Assembly (NCBI GenBank): GCA_945787295.1
Contig: CALZHQ010000028.1
Location: 1-28,276 of the forward strand
DNA length: 28,276 bases
Reading direction: 5' to 3'
DNA from: an uncultured Desulfuromonadales bacterium
GTDB lineage: Bacteria; Desulfobacterota; Desulfuromonadia; Desulfuromonadales; Geopsychrobacteraceae
Every line of letters begins with the position of its first letter. Within the stretch, counting starts at the first letter, position 1. Below the pieces are notes generated by a model, which was not told the DNA's origin, ran no database searches, and saw only the letters and a program-made list of their open reading frames with translations. Position numbers and translations under genes: made by a program. Shown here one piece after another: positions 16,938 through 26,096 of the stretch.

Positions 16938-17621
16938 TTAACTCGGCTGTTTTTTTAAAAACAACACCAGTGCTCCATCACCACCATATTGTTTTGGCGC
17001 CCGCCCCCATTCAGCGACCCACTTACGACCTGCATGGGCAAGATAATGTTCTGCTTCGCGGCGCAGGACCGGTTCACCCGCGTCTGAATGCAGCCCACGA
17101 CCGGTGATCACCAACAACGTCTGCAAGTTCTGACGGGCAGCATTCTGCAGGAAAAATTTCAGCTTATCAGCGACATCGACGCGCTTGAAGCCATGCAGAT
17201 CTAGCGTTGCCTGCGGGACCAGTTTTCCCTGTTTAAGCTGCTTCATCCGCCGCGCAGAAGCGACCGGCACATCCTCTTCTTCCGGCAGTCGATCACTGAA
17301 GTTGACCTGTAATTCGCCCATCGCCTGCAGAAACTGCTCCTCTTCATTTACCACAGGAGGCTCATGTCGCTCTGGTTCTGGCATCGATTCATCGCTGGGC
17401 GATCCATCCGTATCCTCGGAGTTGATCCGTTTCACGCCGAGCATGGCCATTTCATCTGCAAATGAGCCAGCACGATCCAGCTCAGCTTTCTGCTTCTGTG
17501 CCGCCGGTTCCGGATTTGCGACCCGCTCTTCGCCAGAAACAGCAAACCCCTTCAGATTCCTGAAGGGGTTGCGGCCGAATGCTTTGGCCTGCGGCTTGGC
17601 CGGCTTTTTTTTCTTAGCCAT
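16938..17621 (-). CDS. Smr-domain protein (MutS2 C-terminal-like)
   Basis: 227 residues. The N-terminal ~130 residues are charged and look disordered, starting MAKKKKPAKPQAKAFGRNP. The C-terminal Smr domain shows LDLHGF (140-145), the KLKFFLQNA helix, TGRGLHS (173-179) and a WGRAPKQYGGDGALVLFL end. Stand-alone Smr domains are nicking nucleases or RNA endonucleases, including factors acting on collided ribosomes; which applies here is unknown. GAGG precedes the ATG, 22 bp after the preceding gene, so the two form an operon ended by the terminator at 16800-16842. Confidence 0.87.
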   Translation of the reverse strand: MAKKKKPAKPQAKAFGRNPFRNLKGFAVSGEERVANPEPAAQKQKAELDRAGSFADEMAMLGVKRINSEDTDGSPSDESMPEPERHEPPVVNEEEQFLQAMGELQVNFSDRLPEEEDVPVASARRMKQLKQGKLVPQATLDLHGFKRVDVADKLKFFLQNAARQNLQTLLVITGRGLHSDAGEPVLRREAEHYLAHAGRKWVAEWGRAPKQYGGDGALVLFLKKQPS

Positions 17622-17643
17622 CTATGCCTCAACAATAACCTGA

Positions 17644-18369
17644 TTAACGGATAACTTGCTTGCGCCGGCCAGTCATCGCCTTGGTCTGCTTCTTGATCAG
17701 AGCACCCTGTTTTTCCAGATGGAATTGGTACCACATATCACCAAAGCCCTTCATTTTCATCTTCTTGCCCGCCTGCAACAGTTCGATATTTTCCTGAAGA
17801 CGTTCATCATTAGCGGTCTTCTTCAAACCTTTTTCCAGGATGCTGATCCCCTTTTGCCGATCACCAGTCTTATCGAGACAAAAAGCATAAAGCGCATAAA
17901 TCATCGGTTCTTTGGCCGCTCCGGAAACAGCCTTATTGAAGGTCTCGACCATCTTGGTATTTTTATTCTTCTTCATGTAGGCAATAGCGAGCATCGCCAT
18001 ACTGACCCAGTTGCGAACAAATCCTTTTTCCAGGTAAGGGACTGCTTCGTTGAAGTCGCGCTTCATGTAGAGAATGCTGCCGATCTGGGAAAAGATCTGC
18101 TGCTTGACATAAAACTGCCACTGACCATATTTAAGGCCAGCCTTCAAAGAAGCGACCGCTTTTTCCGCCCGGTTGGCCATGAAATCCTGCTGGGCACTCA
18201 TCATCAGCGCCTCAACCTTCTTCATCACCACCCGGACAATGAGGATAAAAGGCAGGAAGAAACCGACGATCGCCACAGCCACGATAATCGGGGTACTGTC
18301 GGTGACATAATTCGACATCAGCGCTGCGGTCAGGGCCGACAACGCGAGAGAGATAAGCATATTAAGCAT
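17644..18369 (-). CDS. Membrane-anchored helical (TPR-like) repeat protein
   Basis: The start is taken at the ATG at 18369 (241 residues, MLNMLISLALS), with AAAGGA 8 bp before it; the frame is open further upstream but that part overlaps the promoter and has no signal. Two hydrophobic segments (about residues 2-18 and 25-45) anchor a cytoplasmic helical domain with TPR-like pairs: FMANRAEKAVASLKAGLKYG, FNEAVPYLEKGF, RQKGISILEKGLKK. Likely a protein-protein interaction scaffold; I do not recognise a named family. It is cotranscribed with the Smr gene. Confidence 0.72.
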   Translation of the reverse strand: MLNMLISLALSALTAALMSNYVTDSTPIIVAVAIVGFFLPFILIVRVVMKKVEALMMSAQQDFMANRAEKAVASLKAGLKYGQWQFYVKQQIFSQIGSILYMKRDFNEAVPYLEKGFVRNWVSMAMLAIAYMKKNKNTKMVETFNKAVSGAAKEPMIYALYAFCLDKTGDRQKGISILEKGLKKTANDERLQENIELLQAGKKMKMKGFGDMWYQFHLEKQGALIKKQTKAMTGRRKQVIR

Positions 18370-18452
18370 GAAGAAATCCTTTGTAGACAATAATTGATGT
18401 GTGTCGGAGACGCGGGAGGAACCATCCGCAAAGCAACACAATTTGGCGCAGA

Positions 18453-18481
18453 ACTGTAACAATCCGCGCCCGAAATGTCAA
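18453..18481 (-). promoter_or_regulatory. Promoter of the TPR-like/Smr operon
   Basis: TTGACA (18481-18476), 17 bp, TACAGT (18458-18453) on the - strand, with a start about 75 bp before the chosen ATG. This position also supports the downstream start codon. Confidence 0.6.
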
Positions 18482-18497
18482 AGCAATCTCGCCGTAG

Positions 18498-19259
18498 CTA
18501 GCGGGGTAATTGCTGATGTTCGACGACCCGGTCAATCCGCAGGTCGGGAAGGTTATCCGGCAACTCTGGAATTTCCAGAAACTGACTGTTGCCAGCCTGC
18601 AGGAGCGTGGAACTGGTTTGCTCGGTACGTAAACGGAAAACCTCGCCGCACGACTGACTGCAGCGACGGCCACTTTTATTGCGATGAAAAGGACAATTGC
18701 GACTGGAGGAGACCATCGCGAAGGGAGTATGCAGGGTCCCACGCAACGGCTTGGGCAAGGGCGCCACGCCCTGCAGCAGGTTATCCAGTTCGACGCGCGA
18801 AAACCCTTCTTCCTGCAGCATATTTACCGCTTCCTGACTGTACCAGCTGCCCTGACGGAAATACGCGAGCGCTTCGTCAGTCAGATCCAATGCTTCGATC
18901 CGTGGGCCCCGCTTCTGGCCGGACAAAGCCCGGCCGAGAACCACCTCGGACTGAGGCAACAACTCGCGGACCAGTTCGAGGGCACCAAAGTCGGAAATCA
19001 CCACTTCGTCAGCCGGTTGCAGTTGGGATTTGAGTCGAGGAAAGAGGGAACCCAGTTCCCCCAGGGTTTCTTCACGCAGAACCGGGGTCACGAGAGTGAA
19101 AGAGAGTTTTGCTTGCCGGGCAATGGCGATGGCGGCTTCGATCTGCGGCAGTAGCGGAAACGCCCAGCTGCAGAATTCAGCCCCGAAGTAGATGCGTTGA
19201 TAACCGTCAGGCAGCGGCTGATCCAAAGCGGACAGGAAAAGTGCCCGTTCAACAACCAC
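18498..19259 (-). CDS. U32/UbiV-like putative Fe-S protein
   Basis: 253 residues; GTG start with AAGG 7 bp upstream, 3 bp after the transglycosylase stop. The fold signature is that of the U32 peptidase-like family: an N-terminal RIYFGAEFCSWAF strand-turn, VISDFGALELVRE, and a C-terminal cysteine cluster. Cys30, Cys189, Cys200 and Cys204 (CX10CX3C, in NCPFHRNKSGRRCSQSC) closely mirror the four [4Fe-4S] ligands of E. coli UbiV (39, 180, 193, 197 from memory). UbiU/UbiV support O2-independent hydroxylation in ubiquinone synthesis, but no partner UbiU is seen here and desulfuromonads normally use menaquinone, so the substrate is unknown. Peptidase activity is not supported. Confidence 0.75.
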   Translation of the reverse strand: MVVERALFLSALDQPLPDGYQRIYFGAEFCSWAFPLLPQIEAAIAIARQAKLSFTLVTPVLREETLGELGSLFPRLKSQLQPADEVVISDFGALELVRELLPQSEVVLGRALSGQKRGPRIEALDLTDEALAYFRQGSWYSQEAVNMLQEEGFSRVELDNLLQGVAPLPKPLRGTLHTPFAMVSSSRNCPFHRNKSGRRCSQSCGEVFRLRTEQTSSTLLQAGNSQFLEIPELPDNLPDLRIDRVVEHQQLPR

Positions 19260-19262
19260 AAG

Positions 19263-20882
19263 TCAACCTTGCCGACTGGCAGGAACCATCAGGGTCAACT
19301 TCTGACCGGGGCGCAGCACGTGGCCGCTGGAAAGGTCGTTCCAAATGCGGATCATATCGAGTTCAATATCAAACTGGCGGCCGATGCCCCACAAGGTATC
19401 TCCCGGACGGACCTGATAAACAAGCTTTTTGGCCGGACCGACTTTCTTTGCCACCTTGGTTCGCTTGCCCGGCCTGGAGACCGCCAGTTTCTGCCCCGGA
19501 CGGAGCATATTGCTCCAACCAAGCCGGTTCCAGACCCGCAACTGTTTTTCGGTGACACTGAAACGCTTGGCGATCTTCCAAAGGCTATCTCCAGATCGAA
19601 CCGTGTAGGTTTTCCGGTAGCTGCGCTGGTAGTTATCGGCCAGCGAATCAACCGGCAAGCTGGTGAAGTTTTCCTGCAACGGCAGTATCAGGTTGGTGCC
19701 AATTTTAAGTGCCCGCGGGTTCTCGATATTGTTCAGAGTGATAATGTCATCGATCTGGATGCGGTATTTTTTTGCCAGTTTCCCCAGGGTATCACCCGAT
19801 TTAATCTGATGACGGTGATAACGGGCACGCTGGTCCTCCGGCAGTTCAGCATACATGAGCTGGAACTGTTCGGCGGTGCCGGCAGGTATCTTGAGCTGAT
19901 AATCACGCACTCCCGGTGGAGTGCTCCAGCGCTTTAACGATGGGTTGAGGGCCTTGATCTGCGCATACTCGGCATCACATAACCGGGCCACCACTTCCAA
20001 ATCGGTACTGCTCGGGATAGTGACAATCTCGTAAGCGAGCGGCTCTGATAAATCGAGTTCGGTGAATCCAGTTCCTTCCAGATCCTTGATGATCGTCAGT
20101 GCAGCGATCAGTTTTGGCAGATAATTCTTGGTTTCCTCCCGCAGCACCTTGCCATCAGTCAGTGCCCAGAAGTCTCGACTGTCACTCTCCCTGATCGCTT
20201 TACGCACTTTCCCGCCACCAGCATTGTATGCCGCAACGGCCAGGTACCAATCTCCATCGAAACGCTTGTGCAGGTACTTCAGGTGCTGGGCTGCAGCGTG
20301 GGTCGCTTTTTCGATATCACACCGCTGGTCCTGCCACCAATCGTTTTCCATGCCATACAGTTTGGCGGTACTCTCAATAAACTGCCAGGGCCCGGCCGCA
20401 TGTGCCCAGCTGTAAGCGCGCACATTGAAGCCTGATTCAATCATCGCCAGGTAAGCGAGGTCCAGCGGCACGCCCTCTTCAGCGAACACCTGCTGAATCA
20501 TCGGGATATAACGGCCGGCCCGCTCCAGCCAGCGACCGAAGGTTCTTCGAGCATTACCGGTATAGAGGTTGCAAAGCTTGTCCACTCGCGGATGACTGCT
20601 GAGCGGAAAATCACCATAGTAGGGGAGTTTCGGCGGTTCCGGTGTCTCCTGAATTTCGACCGTTGGCTCAACTGTTGCCGTCAACAGGGCCTGACTGACC
20701 TCAGGCGGGACGGAAACCGGCTCTGCAACCACAGGAGAAGCCGCAACGCGACTCTCTACCGGCACAACAACAGCCATCTCTGTTCTATCCGGTTCGGGAA
20801 AGATATGGACTTGCCGTTGGGCGGTATAAAAACAACCCCCGAGAGCGACCACCAGCAACAGCACAATGAAGGACTTCAGCAT
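19263..20882 (-). CDS. Membrane-bound lytic murein transglycosylase D-like lipoprotein, three LysM domains
   Basis: The start is taken at the ATG at 20882 (539 residues): it gives a lipoprotein signal MLKSFIVLLLVVALGGC with lipid Cys17 and a GGTGG upstream; longer in-frame starts would run into hflX. The soluble SLT domain has catalytic Glu149 in LAYLAMIESGF and the AGPWQFIESTAKLYG motif, with AVAAYNAGGGKV later. Three LysM peptidoglycan-binding domains follow at about 358-402, 425-468 and 487-532. It cleaves the MurNAc-GlcNAc bond to 1,6-anhydro products and is probably outer-membrane anchored. It likely forms a unit with the following Fe-S gene. Confidence 0.92.
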   Translation of the reverse strand: MLKSFIVLLLVVALGGCFYTAQRQVHIFPEPDRTEMAVVVPVESRVAASPVVAEPVSVPPEVSQALLTATVEPTVEIQETPEPPKLPYYGDFPLSSHPRVDKLCNLYTGNARRTFGRWLERAGRYIPMIQQVFAEEGVPLDLAYLAMIESGFNVRAYSWAHAAGPWQFIESTAKLYGMENDWWQDQRCDIEKATHAAAQHLKYLHKRFDGDWYLAVAAYNAGGGKVRKAIRESDSRDFWALTDGKVLREETKNYLPKLIAALTIIKDLEGTGFTELDLSEPLAYEIVTIPSSTDLEVVARLCDAEYAQIKALNPSLKRWSTPPGVRDYQLKIPAGTAEQFQLMYAELPEDQRARYHRHQIKSGDTLGKLAKKYRIQIDDIITLNNIENPRALKIGTNLILPLQENFTSLPVDSLADNYQRSYRKTYTVRSGDSLWKIAKRFSVTEKQLRVWNRLGWSNMLRPGQKLAVSRPGKRTKVAKKVGPAKKLVYQVRPGDTLWGIGRQFDIELDMIRIWNDLSSGHVLRPGQKLTLMVPASRQG

Positions 20883-20964
20883 AAAACCACCAATAACTTT
20901 AATTTTCATCTTTAGATTCAACTTATCTTTCCGTCGGCAGACTAATGTATACTGTCGACCCCTG

Positions 20965-22614
20965 TCAAGTTGGGGCCTTAACACCGCTCGAATCCTCGTC
21001 CGGCCAGAAGCGCCGCTGCAGTTCTTCGAGCAACGGCTTAAAACTGCTGCGATCGAAGGCACTTAGCGGGATGGCATCGAACCGGCGACACAGGTGTGGC
21101 ACATCCGCCGGGTCTACCTGGTCGGTCTTATTGAACACCAGTAGCCGCTGCCGGTTACCCAAATCGAGACTATCCAGAATCTTATCGACCGATTCGATCT
21201 GTTCCTTAAATCTTTGATTGGATAAATCGACCAGATGCAACAACAGGTCGGCGTCCTCCAGCTCTTCGAGGGTCGCCTTAAAGGCGCCCATCAGGCTTTT
21301 CGGCAGGTCGCGGATAAAACCGACCGTGTCGGTAATGATCACCTCGCGATCGAGCGGAAAACGCAAGCGCCGGGTCGACGTATCAAGGGTGGCAAACAAG
21401 AGGTCTTCAGTAAATACCTCACTCTGGGTCATGGCATTGAGCAGGGTCGATTTGCCAGCATTGGTGTAGCCGACGATGGAAATGATCGGCACCCCCGCCC
21501 GCACCCGTTTCTGCCGCCGCTGCAGGCGACCACGGCCAAGGCTGTCGAGCTGCTTTTCCAGCCGGCGGATCTTGTCGCGAATCCGCCGCCGGTCGATCTC
21601 CAGCTTGGTTTCCCCCGGGCCGCGCCCACCGATCCCCCCCATCAGCCGGGACATGGCCGTCCCTTTCCCGGTCAAGCGGGGTAGAATATATTTGAGTTGA
21701 GCCAGTTCGACCTGCACCTTGCCATCACGCGACTGGGCGCGGTTGGCAAAGATATCGAGGATCAGCTGGGTGCGATCAATAACCTTGATTTCTGTGACTT
21801 CAGAAATCGAGCGCACCTGGTTCGGGGTCAGGTCTTGATCGAAAACCAGCAGAGTCGCCCGCCGTTGCAGGGCGCTGATGATGATCTCGCGCAGCTTGCC
21901 CTCGCCGACCAGAAAACGAGGATTCAGTTTGCGTGGTCGCTGGATCATCTTGTCGATCACCGCCAGGTTGGCGGTCCGGGCCAGCTCTTCCAGCTCATCC
22001 ATCGAGTCTTCGACCTGCTGCCGCGAGCCCTGGCCGACTGAAATCAGCAGCGCCCGTTCACGGCCATCCTCAAGATCGACAGTTTCGGCAGCAACCCGCT
22101 CCATCTGCTGATCGAGGGTCTGGATAAAGGCTGAAAAATCGAGCTGCAGCTGATAGAAGTCATTCAGCACAACCTTTTCGATCTGGGCCGTCTGCTCGGT
22201 TGGCAGCAAATGCGCGTATTCCAGCCGGCCCGGCAGACCGTCCTCGCGAACGCCGATGACCGCCATCAGATCGAGACGCAACAATTCAAGGTCGGTCAGG
22301 TCATCGCGGCTTAAAGCTTCCTGTTTCAGGTGGGTGTGGACGCAGCGCAGCCCGCGCAGACCACTGCGACCGAGGCTGTACCTGGACAGATCAGGGATGA
22401 CGATTTCCCGGTCATCACCGACGATGACATACTGCACCACCCCGGCCCGGTCGATCACCACTCCGAGCTGGCGCTGAATCTCTCGGGAGAGCTCGGTCAG
22501 ATATCGGGCCAGCTCGCCGGTAATCAGTTCACCTGCTGGTATTTTGCGCCGATAAATCCGCTCCAGGGCATTAATCTGGCTGGCTTTGAGGCCGCTGGTC
22601 TTGCCTTCGATCAT
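20965..22614 (-). CDS. hflX: GTPase HflX (long form)
   Basis: 549 residues, longer than the ~426 of E. coli because of an N-terminal extension of about 140-180 residues. HflX domain: NPRFLVGEGKLREI, VFDQDLTPNQ, GGIGGRGPGETKLEIDRRRI (327-346). GTPase motifs: G1 GYTNAGKST (382-390), G3 DTVG (429-432), G4 NKTD (495-498). HflX binds the 50S subunit and splits stalled or hibernating ribosomes. GGGGAG precedes the ATG. It lies in the same orientation as the transglycosylase, 82 bp away; that gap holds an imperfect GGCCCC/GGGGTC repeat but no clear T-run terminator. Confidence 0.94.
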   Translation of the reverse strand: MIEGKTSGLKASQINALERIYRRKIPAGELITGELARYLTELSREIQRQLGVVIDRAGVVQYVIVGDDREIVIPDLSRYSLGRSGLRGLRCVHTHLKQEALSRDDLTDLELLRLDLMAVIGVREDGLPGRLEYAHLLPTEQTAQIEKVVLNDFYQLQLDFSAFIQTLDQQMERVAAETVDLEDGRERALLISVGQGSRQQVEDSMDELEELARTANLAVIDKMIQRPRKLNPRFLVGEGKLREIIISALQRRATLLVFDQDLTPNQVRSISEVTEIKVIDRTQLILDIFANRAQSRDGKVQVELAQLKYILPRLTGKGTAMSRLMGGIGGRGPGETKLEIDRRRIRDKIRRLEKQLDSLGRGRLQRRQKRVRAGVPIISIVGYTNAGKSTLLNAMTQSEVFTEDLLFATLDTSTRRLRFPLDREVIITDTVGFIRDLPKSLMGAFKATLEELEDADLLLHLVDLSNQRFKEQIESVDKILDSLDLGNRQRLLVFNKTDQVDPADVPHLCRRFDAIPLSAFDRSSFKPLLEELQRRFWPDEDSSGVKAPT

Positions 22615-22631
22615 CTATCTCCCCGTAACGA

Positions 22632-22658
22632 GGAAAGGCCCCGAAACGGGGCCCTTCC
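22632..22658 (-). terminator. Intrinsic terminator between fabI and hflX
   Basis: A 12-position stem (22632-22643 with 22647-22658) has one mismatch and an AAA loop. On the - strand it leads into TCGTTACG, so the T-run is weak and some readthrough into hflX, only 18 bp away, is possible. Confidence 0.65.
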
Positions 22659-22684
22659 AATAACATATCCAGAGTCGAAATTCA

Positions 22685-23452
22685 TTATCCGGCGGCAGTA
22701 CTGAAACCACCATCCACGTAATGCACTTCGCCGGTCACTCCTGATGCCAGGTCTGAGACCAGGTAAAGGGTCGCCTTACCAACCTCATCCTGAGAAACCA
22801 GCCGCTTGAGCGGTGCACGCTCTTCGGCAACCCGCAACTTCTCCTTGAAGTTGGAGATCCCGGACGCCGCCAGGGTCTTGATCGGCCCCGCCGAAACAGC
22901 GTTGACCCGGATCCCTTTTTCGCCCAGTTCGGCCGCCAGATAGCGAACCGATGCTTCCAGAGCCGCCTTGGCGACCCCCATGACGTTGTACTGGGGAACC
23001 GAGCGAACCGCACCCAGATAGGTCATGGTAACAATGCTGCCACCCTCTTTCAGAACCGGCAGTGCGCAACGGGTCATCGAAACCAGCGAGTAGGCACTGA
23101 TATCGAGAGCCAGCTGGAAACCTTCCCGCTGGGTTTCACTGAACGGCTTCTTCAAATCTTCACGGTTGGCATAAGCCACGGCATGAACGACAAAATCGAT
23201 CGTGCCCCACTTCTCTTTAAGTGCGTCAAAGACCGCCACCATTTCCTCTTCGTTCTGCACATCGCAGGGAAGAATAATCTCTGCATCCAAACTCTCGGCC
23301 AGCGGACGGACCCGCTTTTCGAGCGCCTGGTTCAAATAGGTAAACGCCAGCTCAGCTCCTGCTTCGCGTAGTTGCTGGGCAATCCCCCAAGCAATACTCT
23401 TGTCATTGGCCAGGCCAAAAATAATGCCCCGTTTTCCGGTCATCAGTCCCAT
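22685..23452 (-). CDS. fabI: Enoyl-[acyl-carrier-protein] reductase (NADH)
   Basis: 255 residues from the ATG at 23452 (MGLMTGKRGIIFG), with AAGGAG 11 bp before it; the frame is open upstream but that part is hydrophobic, basic and unlike the family. It performs the last reduction of type II fatty-acid elongation. SDR fold with the FabI-type nucleotide motif GLANDKSIAWG, and the catalytic pattern Tyr145, Tyr155 and Lys162 (YLGAVRSVPQYNVMGVAK), which parallels E. coli Tyr146/Tyr156/Lys163. The C-terminus DLASGVTGEVHYVDGGFS is typical. Transcribed divergently from leuCD. Confidence 0.95.
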   Translation of the reverse strand: MGLMTGKRGIIFGLANDKSIAWGIAQQLREAGAELAFTYLNQALEKRVRPLAESLDAEIILPCDVQNEEEMVAVFDALKEKWGTIDFVVHAVAYANREDLKKPFSETQREGFQLALDISAYSLVSMTRCALPVLKEGGSIVTMTYLGAVRSVPQYNVMGVAKAALEASVRYLAAELGEKGIRVNAVSAGPIKTLAASGISNFKEKLRVAEERAPLKRLVSQDEVGKATLYLVSDLASGVTGEVHYVDGGFSTAAG

Positions 23453-23493
23453 GTTTTTTCTAGCTCCTTGAACTTCAGTGTAAAGAATGGTCC

Positions 23494-23522
23494 TTTTTAG
23501 CAAAACTGCCCGCCTAAGGCAA
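23494..23522 (-). promoter_or_regulatory. Candidate fabI promoter
   Basis: TTGCCT (23522-23517), a 17-bp spacer and TAAAAA (23499-23494) on the - strand; each hexamer matches the consensus at four of six positions. A GCCTTAGGC palindrome overlaps the -35. Confidence 0.4.
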
Positions 23523-23615
23523 GCGAGATACACAAGGTTAAATCAGCTGCATGGACTGGCGCCGAAACCATTTTCGCATTAAACTGGTTTTCTATCTCTT
23601 CAACAGGAGCAAATA

Positions 23616-25022
23616 ATGGCCCAGACACTGTACGATAAACTCTGGCAGAGCCATCTGGTCAGCCAGGATGATGACGGAACCAGCCTGCTCTATATCGACA
23701 GGCAACTGCTGCATGAAGTCACCTCTCCGCAGGCCTTTGAGGGGCTACGGTTGGCGGGACGCAAACCGAGACGGGTCAGCGCCAACCTGGCGGTTCCCGA
23801 CCACAACGTGCCGACCGACAACCGCACGGTAATCTCCGACCCGATCTCCCGGCTGCAGATCGAAACCCTGGAGCGCAACTGTCAGGAATTCGGCATCACC
23901 ATGTTCGGCATGAACGATCCGCGCCAGGGAATCGTGCATGTCATCGGCCCGGAACAGGGCGCGACGTTGCCAGGCATGACCGTGGTCTGCGGCGATTCCC
24001 ACACGGCCACCCACGGGGCCTTCGGCGCACTGGCCTTCGGCATCGGCACTTCCGAGGTCGAGCACGTGCTGGCGACCCAGTGCCTGATTCAGAAAAAATC
24101 GAAGTCGATGCTGATCGAAGTGAGTGGCGAACTCCCAGCCGGACTGACGGCTAAAGATATCGTCCTGAGCATTATTGGTCGGATCGGCACCGCCGGTGGC
24201 ACCGGCTACTGCATCGAGTTCGGCGGCGAGACGATCCGTGCCCTGTCGATGGAGGGCCGGATGACGGTCTGTAACATGGCGATCGAAGCGGGCGCACGGG
24301 CCGGACTGATCGCCACCGATCAGAAAACCATCGATTATGTCGAAGGGCGGCCTTTCGCGCCCAAAGGGGAGCAATGGCAGCTGGCGGTCGCGAACTGGCG
24401 CACCCTGCACAGCGATCCGGGTGCTGAATTCGATCGGGTTGTTCAGATCGATGCCCGCGATCTGAACCCACAAGTCACCTGGGGCACCTCGCCGGAGATG
24501 GTGGTCAGCATCGGGGAGAAGGTTCCCGACCCGGCAGAAGAATCCGACCCCGTCAAAAAAGAAGGGATGCTCGCCGCCCTCAAGTACATGGGGCTTGAAC
24601 CGGGCACTCCGATCACCGCCATCCGGCCGGAGATCATTTTTATCGGCTCCTGTACCAACGGGCGGATTGAAGACCTAAGGGCCGTGGCAGCCGTCGCCAG
24701 TGGACGCAAAGTGGCCTCCAGCATTAAACAAGCGCTGATTGTCCCGGGCTCAGGTTTAGTCAAGCAGCAGGCCGAAGAGGAAGGGTTGGACAAAATCTTC
24801 CTGGCGGCCGGTTTCGAATGGCGCGAACCGGGCTGTTCCATGTGCCTGGCGATGAATAATGATCGTCTCAAGCCGGGTGAGCGTTGCGCATCAACTTCGA
24901 ACCGTAATTTCGAAGGGCGACAGGGACAGGGCGGCCGCACCCACCTGGTCAGCCCGGCGATGGCCGCGGCCGCAGCGGTCAACGGGCACTTCGTCGATGT
25001 GCGCCAGCTGGAGGTGAAATAA
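23616..25022 (+). CDS. leuC: 3-isopropylmalate dehydratase large subunit
   Basis: 468 residues, AGGAG before the ATG. With LeuD it isomerises 2-isopropylmalate to 3-isopropylmalate in leucine synthesis. The [4Fe-4S] cysteines are Cys346 ([10 protein letters not shown]), Cys407 and Cys410 ([11 protein letters not shown]), and the aconitase-type [12 protein letters not shown] motif is at 126-137. Length and sequence ([15 protein letters not shown]..., [21 protein letters not shown]) match the E. coli-type LeuC, not the shorter ~420-residue form I associate with many Geobacter-like bacteria. The stop overlaps leuD by one base. Confidence 0.95.
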   Translation: MAQTLYDKLWQSHLVSQDDDGTSLLYIDRQLLHEVTSPQAFEGLRLAGRKPRRVSANLAVPDHNVPTDNRTVISDPISRLQIETLERNCQEFGITMFGMNDPRQGIVHVIGPEQGATLPGMTVVCGDSHTATHGAFGALAFGIGTSEVEHVLATQCLIQKKSKSMLIEVSGELPAGLTAKDIVLSIIGRIGTAGGTGYCIEFGGETIRALSMEGRMTVCNMAIEAGARAGLIATDQKTIDYVEGRPFAPKGEQWQLAVANWRTLHSDPGAEFDRVVQIDARDLNPQVTWGTSPEMVVSIGEKVPDPAEESDPVKKEGMLAALKYMGLEPGTPITAIRPEIIFIGSCTNGRIEDLRAVAAVASGRKVASSIKQALIVPGSGLVKQQAEEEGLDKIFLAAGFEWREPGCSMCLAMNNDRLKPGERCASTSNRNFEGRQGQGGRTHLVSPAMAAAAAVNGHFVDVRQLEVK

Positions 25023-25666
25023 TGGAAAAGTTTGTCACATTCAGCGGGCTGGTTGTCCCGCTCGACCGCGCCAATGTCGACACCGACGCGATCATTCCGA
25101 AGCAATTCCTCAAATCGATCGAGCGCACCGGCTTTGGCCCTTACCTGTTCGATGAATGGCGCTACCTGGATCACGGCGAGCCGGGCATGGATTGCAGCGA
25201 CCGGCCACTGAACAAGGAGTTTGTTCTCAACCGGCGGCGCTATCAAGGGGCACAGATTCTGTTGACCCGGGATAATTTCGGCTGTGGTTCATCGCGCGAG
25301 CACGCCCCCTGGGCCCTGCTCGATTACGGCATCAAAGTACTGATCGCCCCCAGCTTTGCTGACATCTTTTACAATAATTGTTTCAAAAACGGGATTCTGC
25401 CAATCAAACTGGAAGGTGAACCGGTCGATGAACTTTTTAACACGGTGGCCAAAAACCCCGATTATCGCTTGCAAATAGATTTGGCAAACCAAACTGTCGG
25501 CATGCCTGACGGGAAAACAATCTCTTTTGAAATTGACTCTTTTCGCAAACACTGTCTGCTCAACGGATTGGACGATATCGCCCTGTCTCTGCAGAATGCT
25601 TCCGCGATTAAAACGTACGAGGAGCGACGCAAACAGGAAGCACCCTGGCTGTTCGAAGTTGATTAA
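25022..25666 (+). CDS. leuD: 3-isopropylmalate dehydratase small subunit
   Basis: 214 residues; its ATG shares the final A of the leuC stop (TAATG), so translation is coupled. Swivel-domain motifs: [59 protein letters not shown]. Again the longer E. coli-type form (about 200 residues), not the ~165-residue type. leuA and leuB are not adjacent; after leuD comes a terminator and a non-coding stretch. Confidence 0.95.
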   Translation: MEKFVTFSGLVVPLDRANVDTDAIIPKQFLKSIERTGFGPYLFDEWRYLDHGEPGMDCSDRPLNKEFVLNRRRYQGAQILLTRDNFGCGSSREHAPWALLDYGIKVLIAPSFADIFYNNCFKNGILPIKLEGEPVDELFNTVAKNPDYRLQIDLANQTVGMPDGKTISFEIDSFRKHCLLNGLDDIALSLQNASAIKTYEERRKQEAPWLFEVD

Positions 25667-25712
25667 CTCACTTATGTGATACGAGAGCATAAATGTATAA
25701 AATTACCAGCCG

Positions 25713-25757
25713 AACAGCTAGGGCTGCCTTATTAGCCAAGCGTAGCCCGCTGTTTTT
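25713..25757 (+). terminator. Probable terminator of leuCD
   Basis: AACAG...GGGCT (25713-25725) pairs with AGCCC.CTGT (25744-25753) across a long loop, with a small internal asymmetry, and runs into TTTTT. Confidence 0.6.
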
Positions 25758-25980
25758 CAGTGTTTTTTTCGCGTTTTAAAGATTATTTTTTCCATAACTT
25801 TTTCTTTGCCAACAATTACGGGAAGTTGCGCTGAGTGGGCGGCCCTTGAATTCAGAACAGGCTTCATGATATTTTACACAGAGTCGATAGAAATTATCTC
25901 ATTTAGAACCAGAGCATCTTAATCGCGTTCAGGGAGAGACCTAGACGGCCAACACTGATACTGACATATTGAATAAAATA
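25758..25980 (+). other. Non-coding stretch upstream of the GEMM riboswitch
   Basis: No convincing gene. It must hold the promoter for the riboswitch transcript, but none is clear: TTTACA with a poor TATCTC at a 16-bp spacing (about 25875-25902) is the best candidate. Base composition is more A/T-rich than the flanking genes. Confidence 0.35.
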
Positions 25981-26063
25981 TCTCCGATAAAGGCAAAGCC
26001 AGAGTAATTTGGCGGCGCAAAGCCACGGGTCCTGAAAATGGATAGCCGGGCCGCCGAAGAGAG
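25981..26063 (+). promoter_or_regulatory. GEMM-I riboswitch aptamer (c-di-GMP or 3',3'-cGAMP)
   Basis: Conserved GEMM-I blocks occur in order: AAAGGCAAAGCC, a P2 stem (GCCAGA with TTTGGC) capped by the GNRA tetraloop GTAA, then GCGGCGCAAAGCCACGGG, P3 (GGGTCC tgaaaat GGAT), TAGCCGGG and CCGCCGAAG. A short P1 can form from TCTC (25981-25984) with GAGA (26059-26062). GEMM-I RNAs bind c-di-GMP; a variant common in Geobacter binds cGAMP and controls cytochrome genes. The ligand-specifying base could not be assigned safely by eye. Confidence 0.9.
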
Positions 26064-26096
26064 TGTTTCCGAGCAAAAGCTTTTATCTGTAAAACA

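Noticed and set aside
20940..20976. TTGACA and TATACA on the - strand before the transglycosylase as a promoter
   Set aside because: The two hexamers are only 11 bp apart; no good alternative pair at 16-18 bp spacing.
20883..21062. Upstream extension of the transglycosylase frame
   Set aside because: It would overlap the 3' end of hflX and hide the lipoprotein signal that begins at the 20882 ATG.
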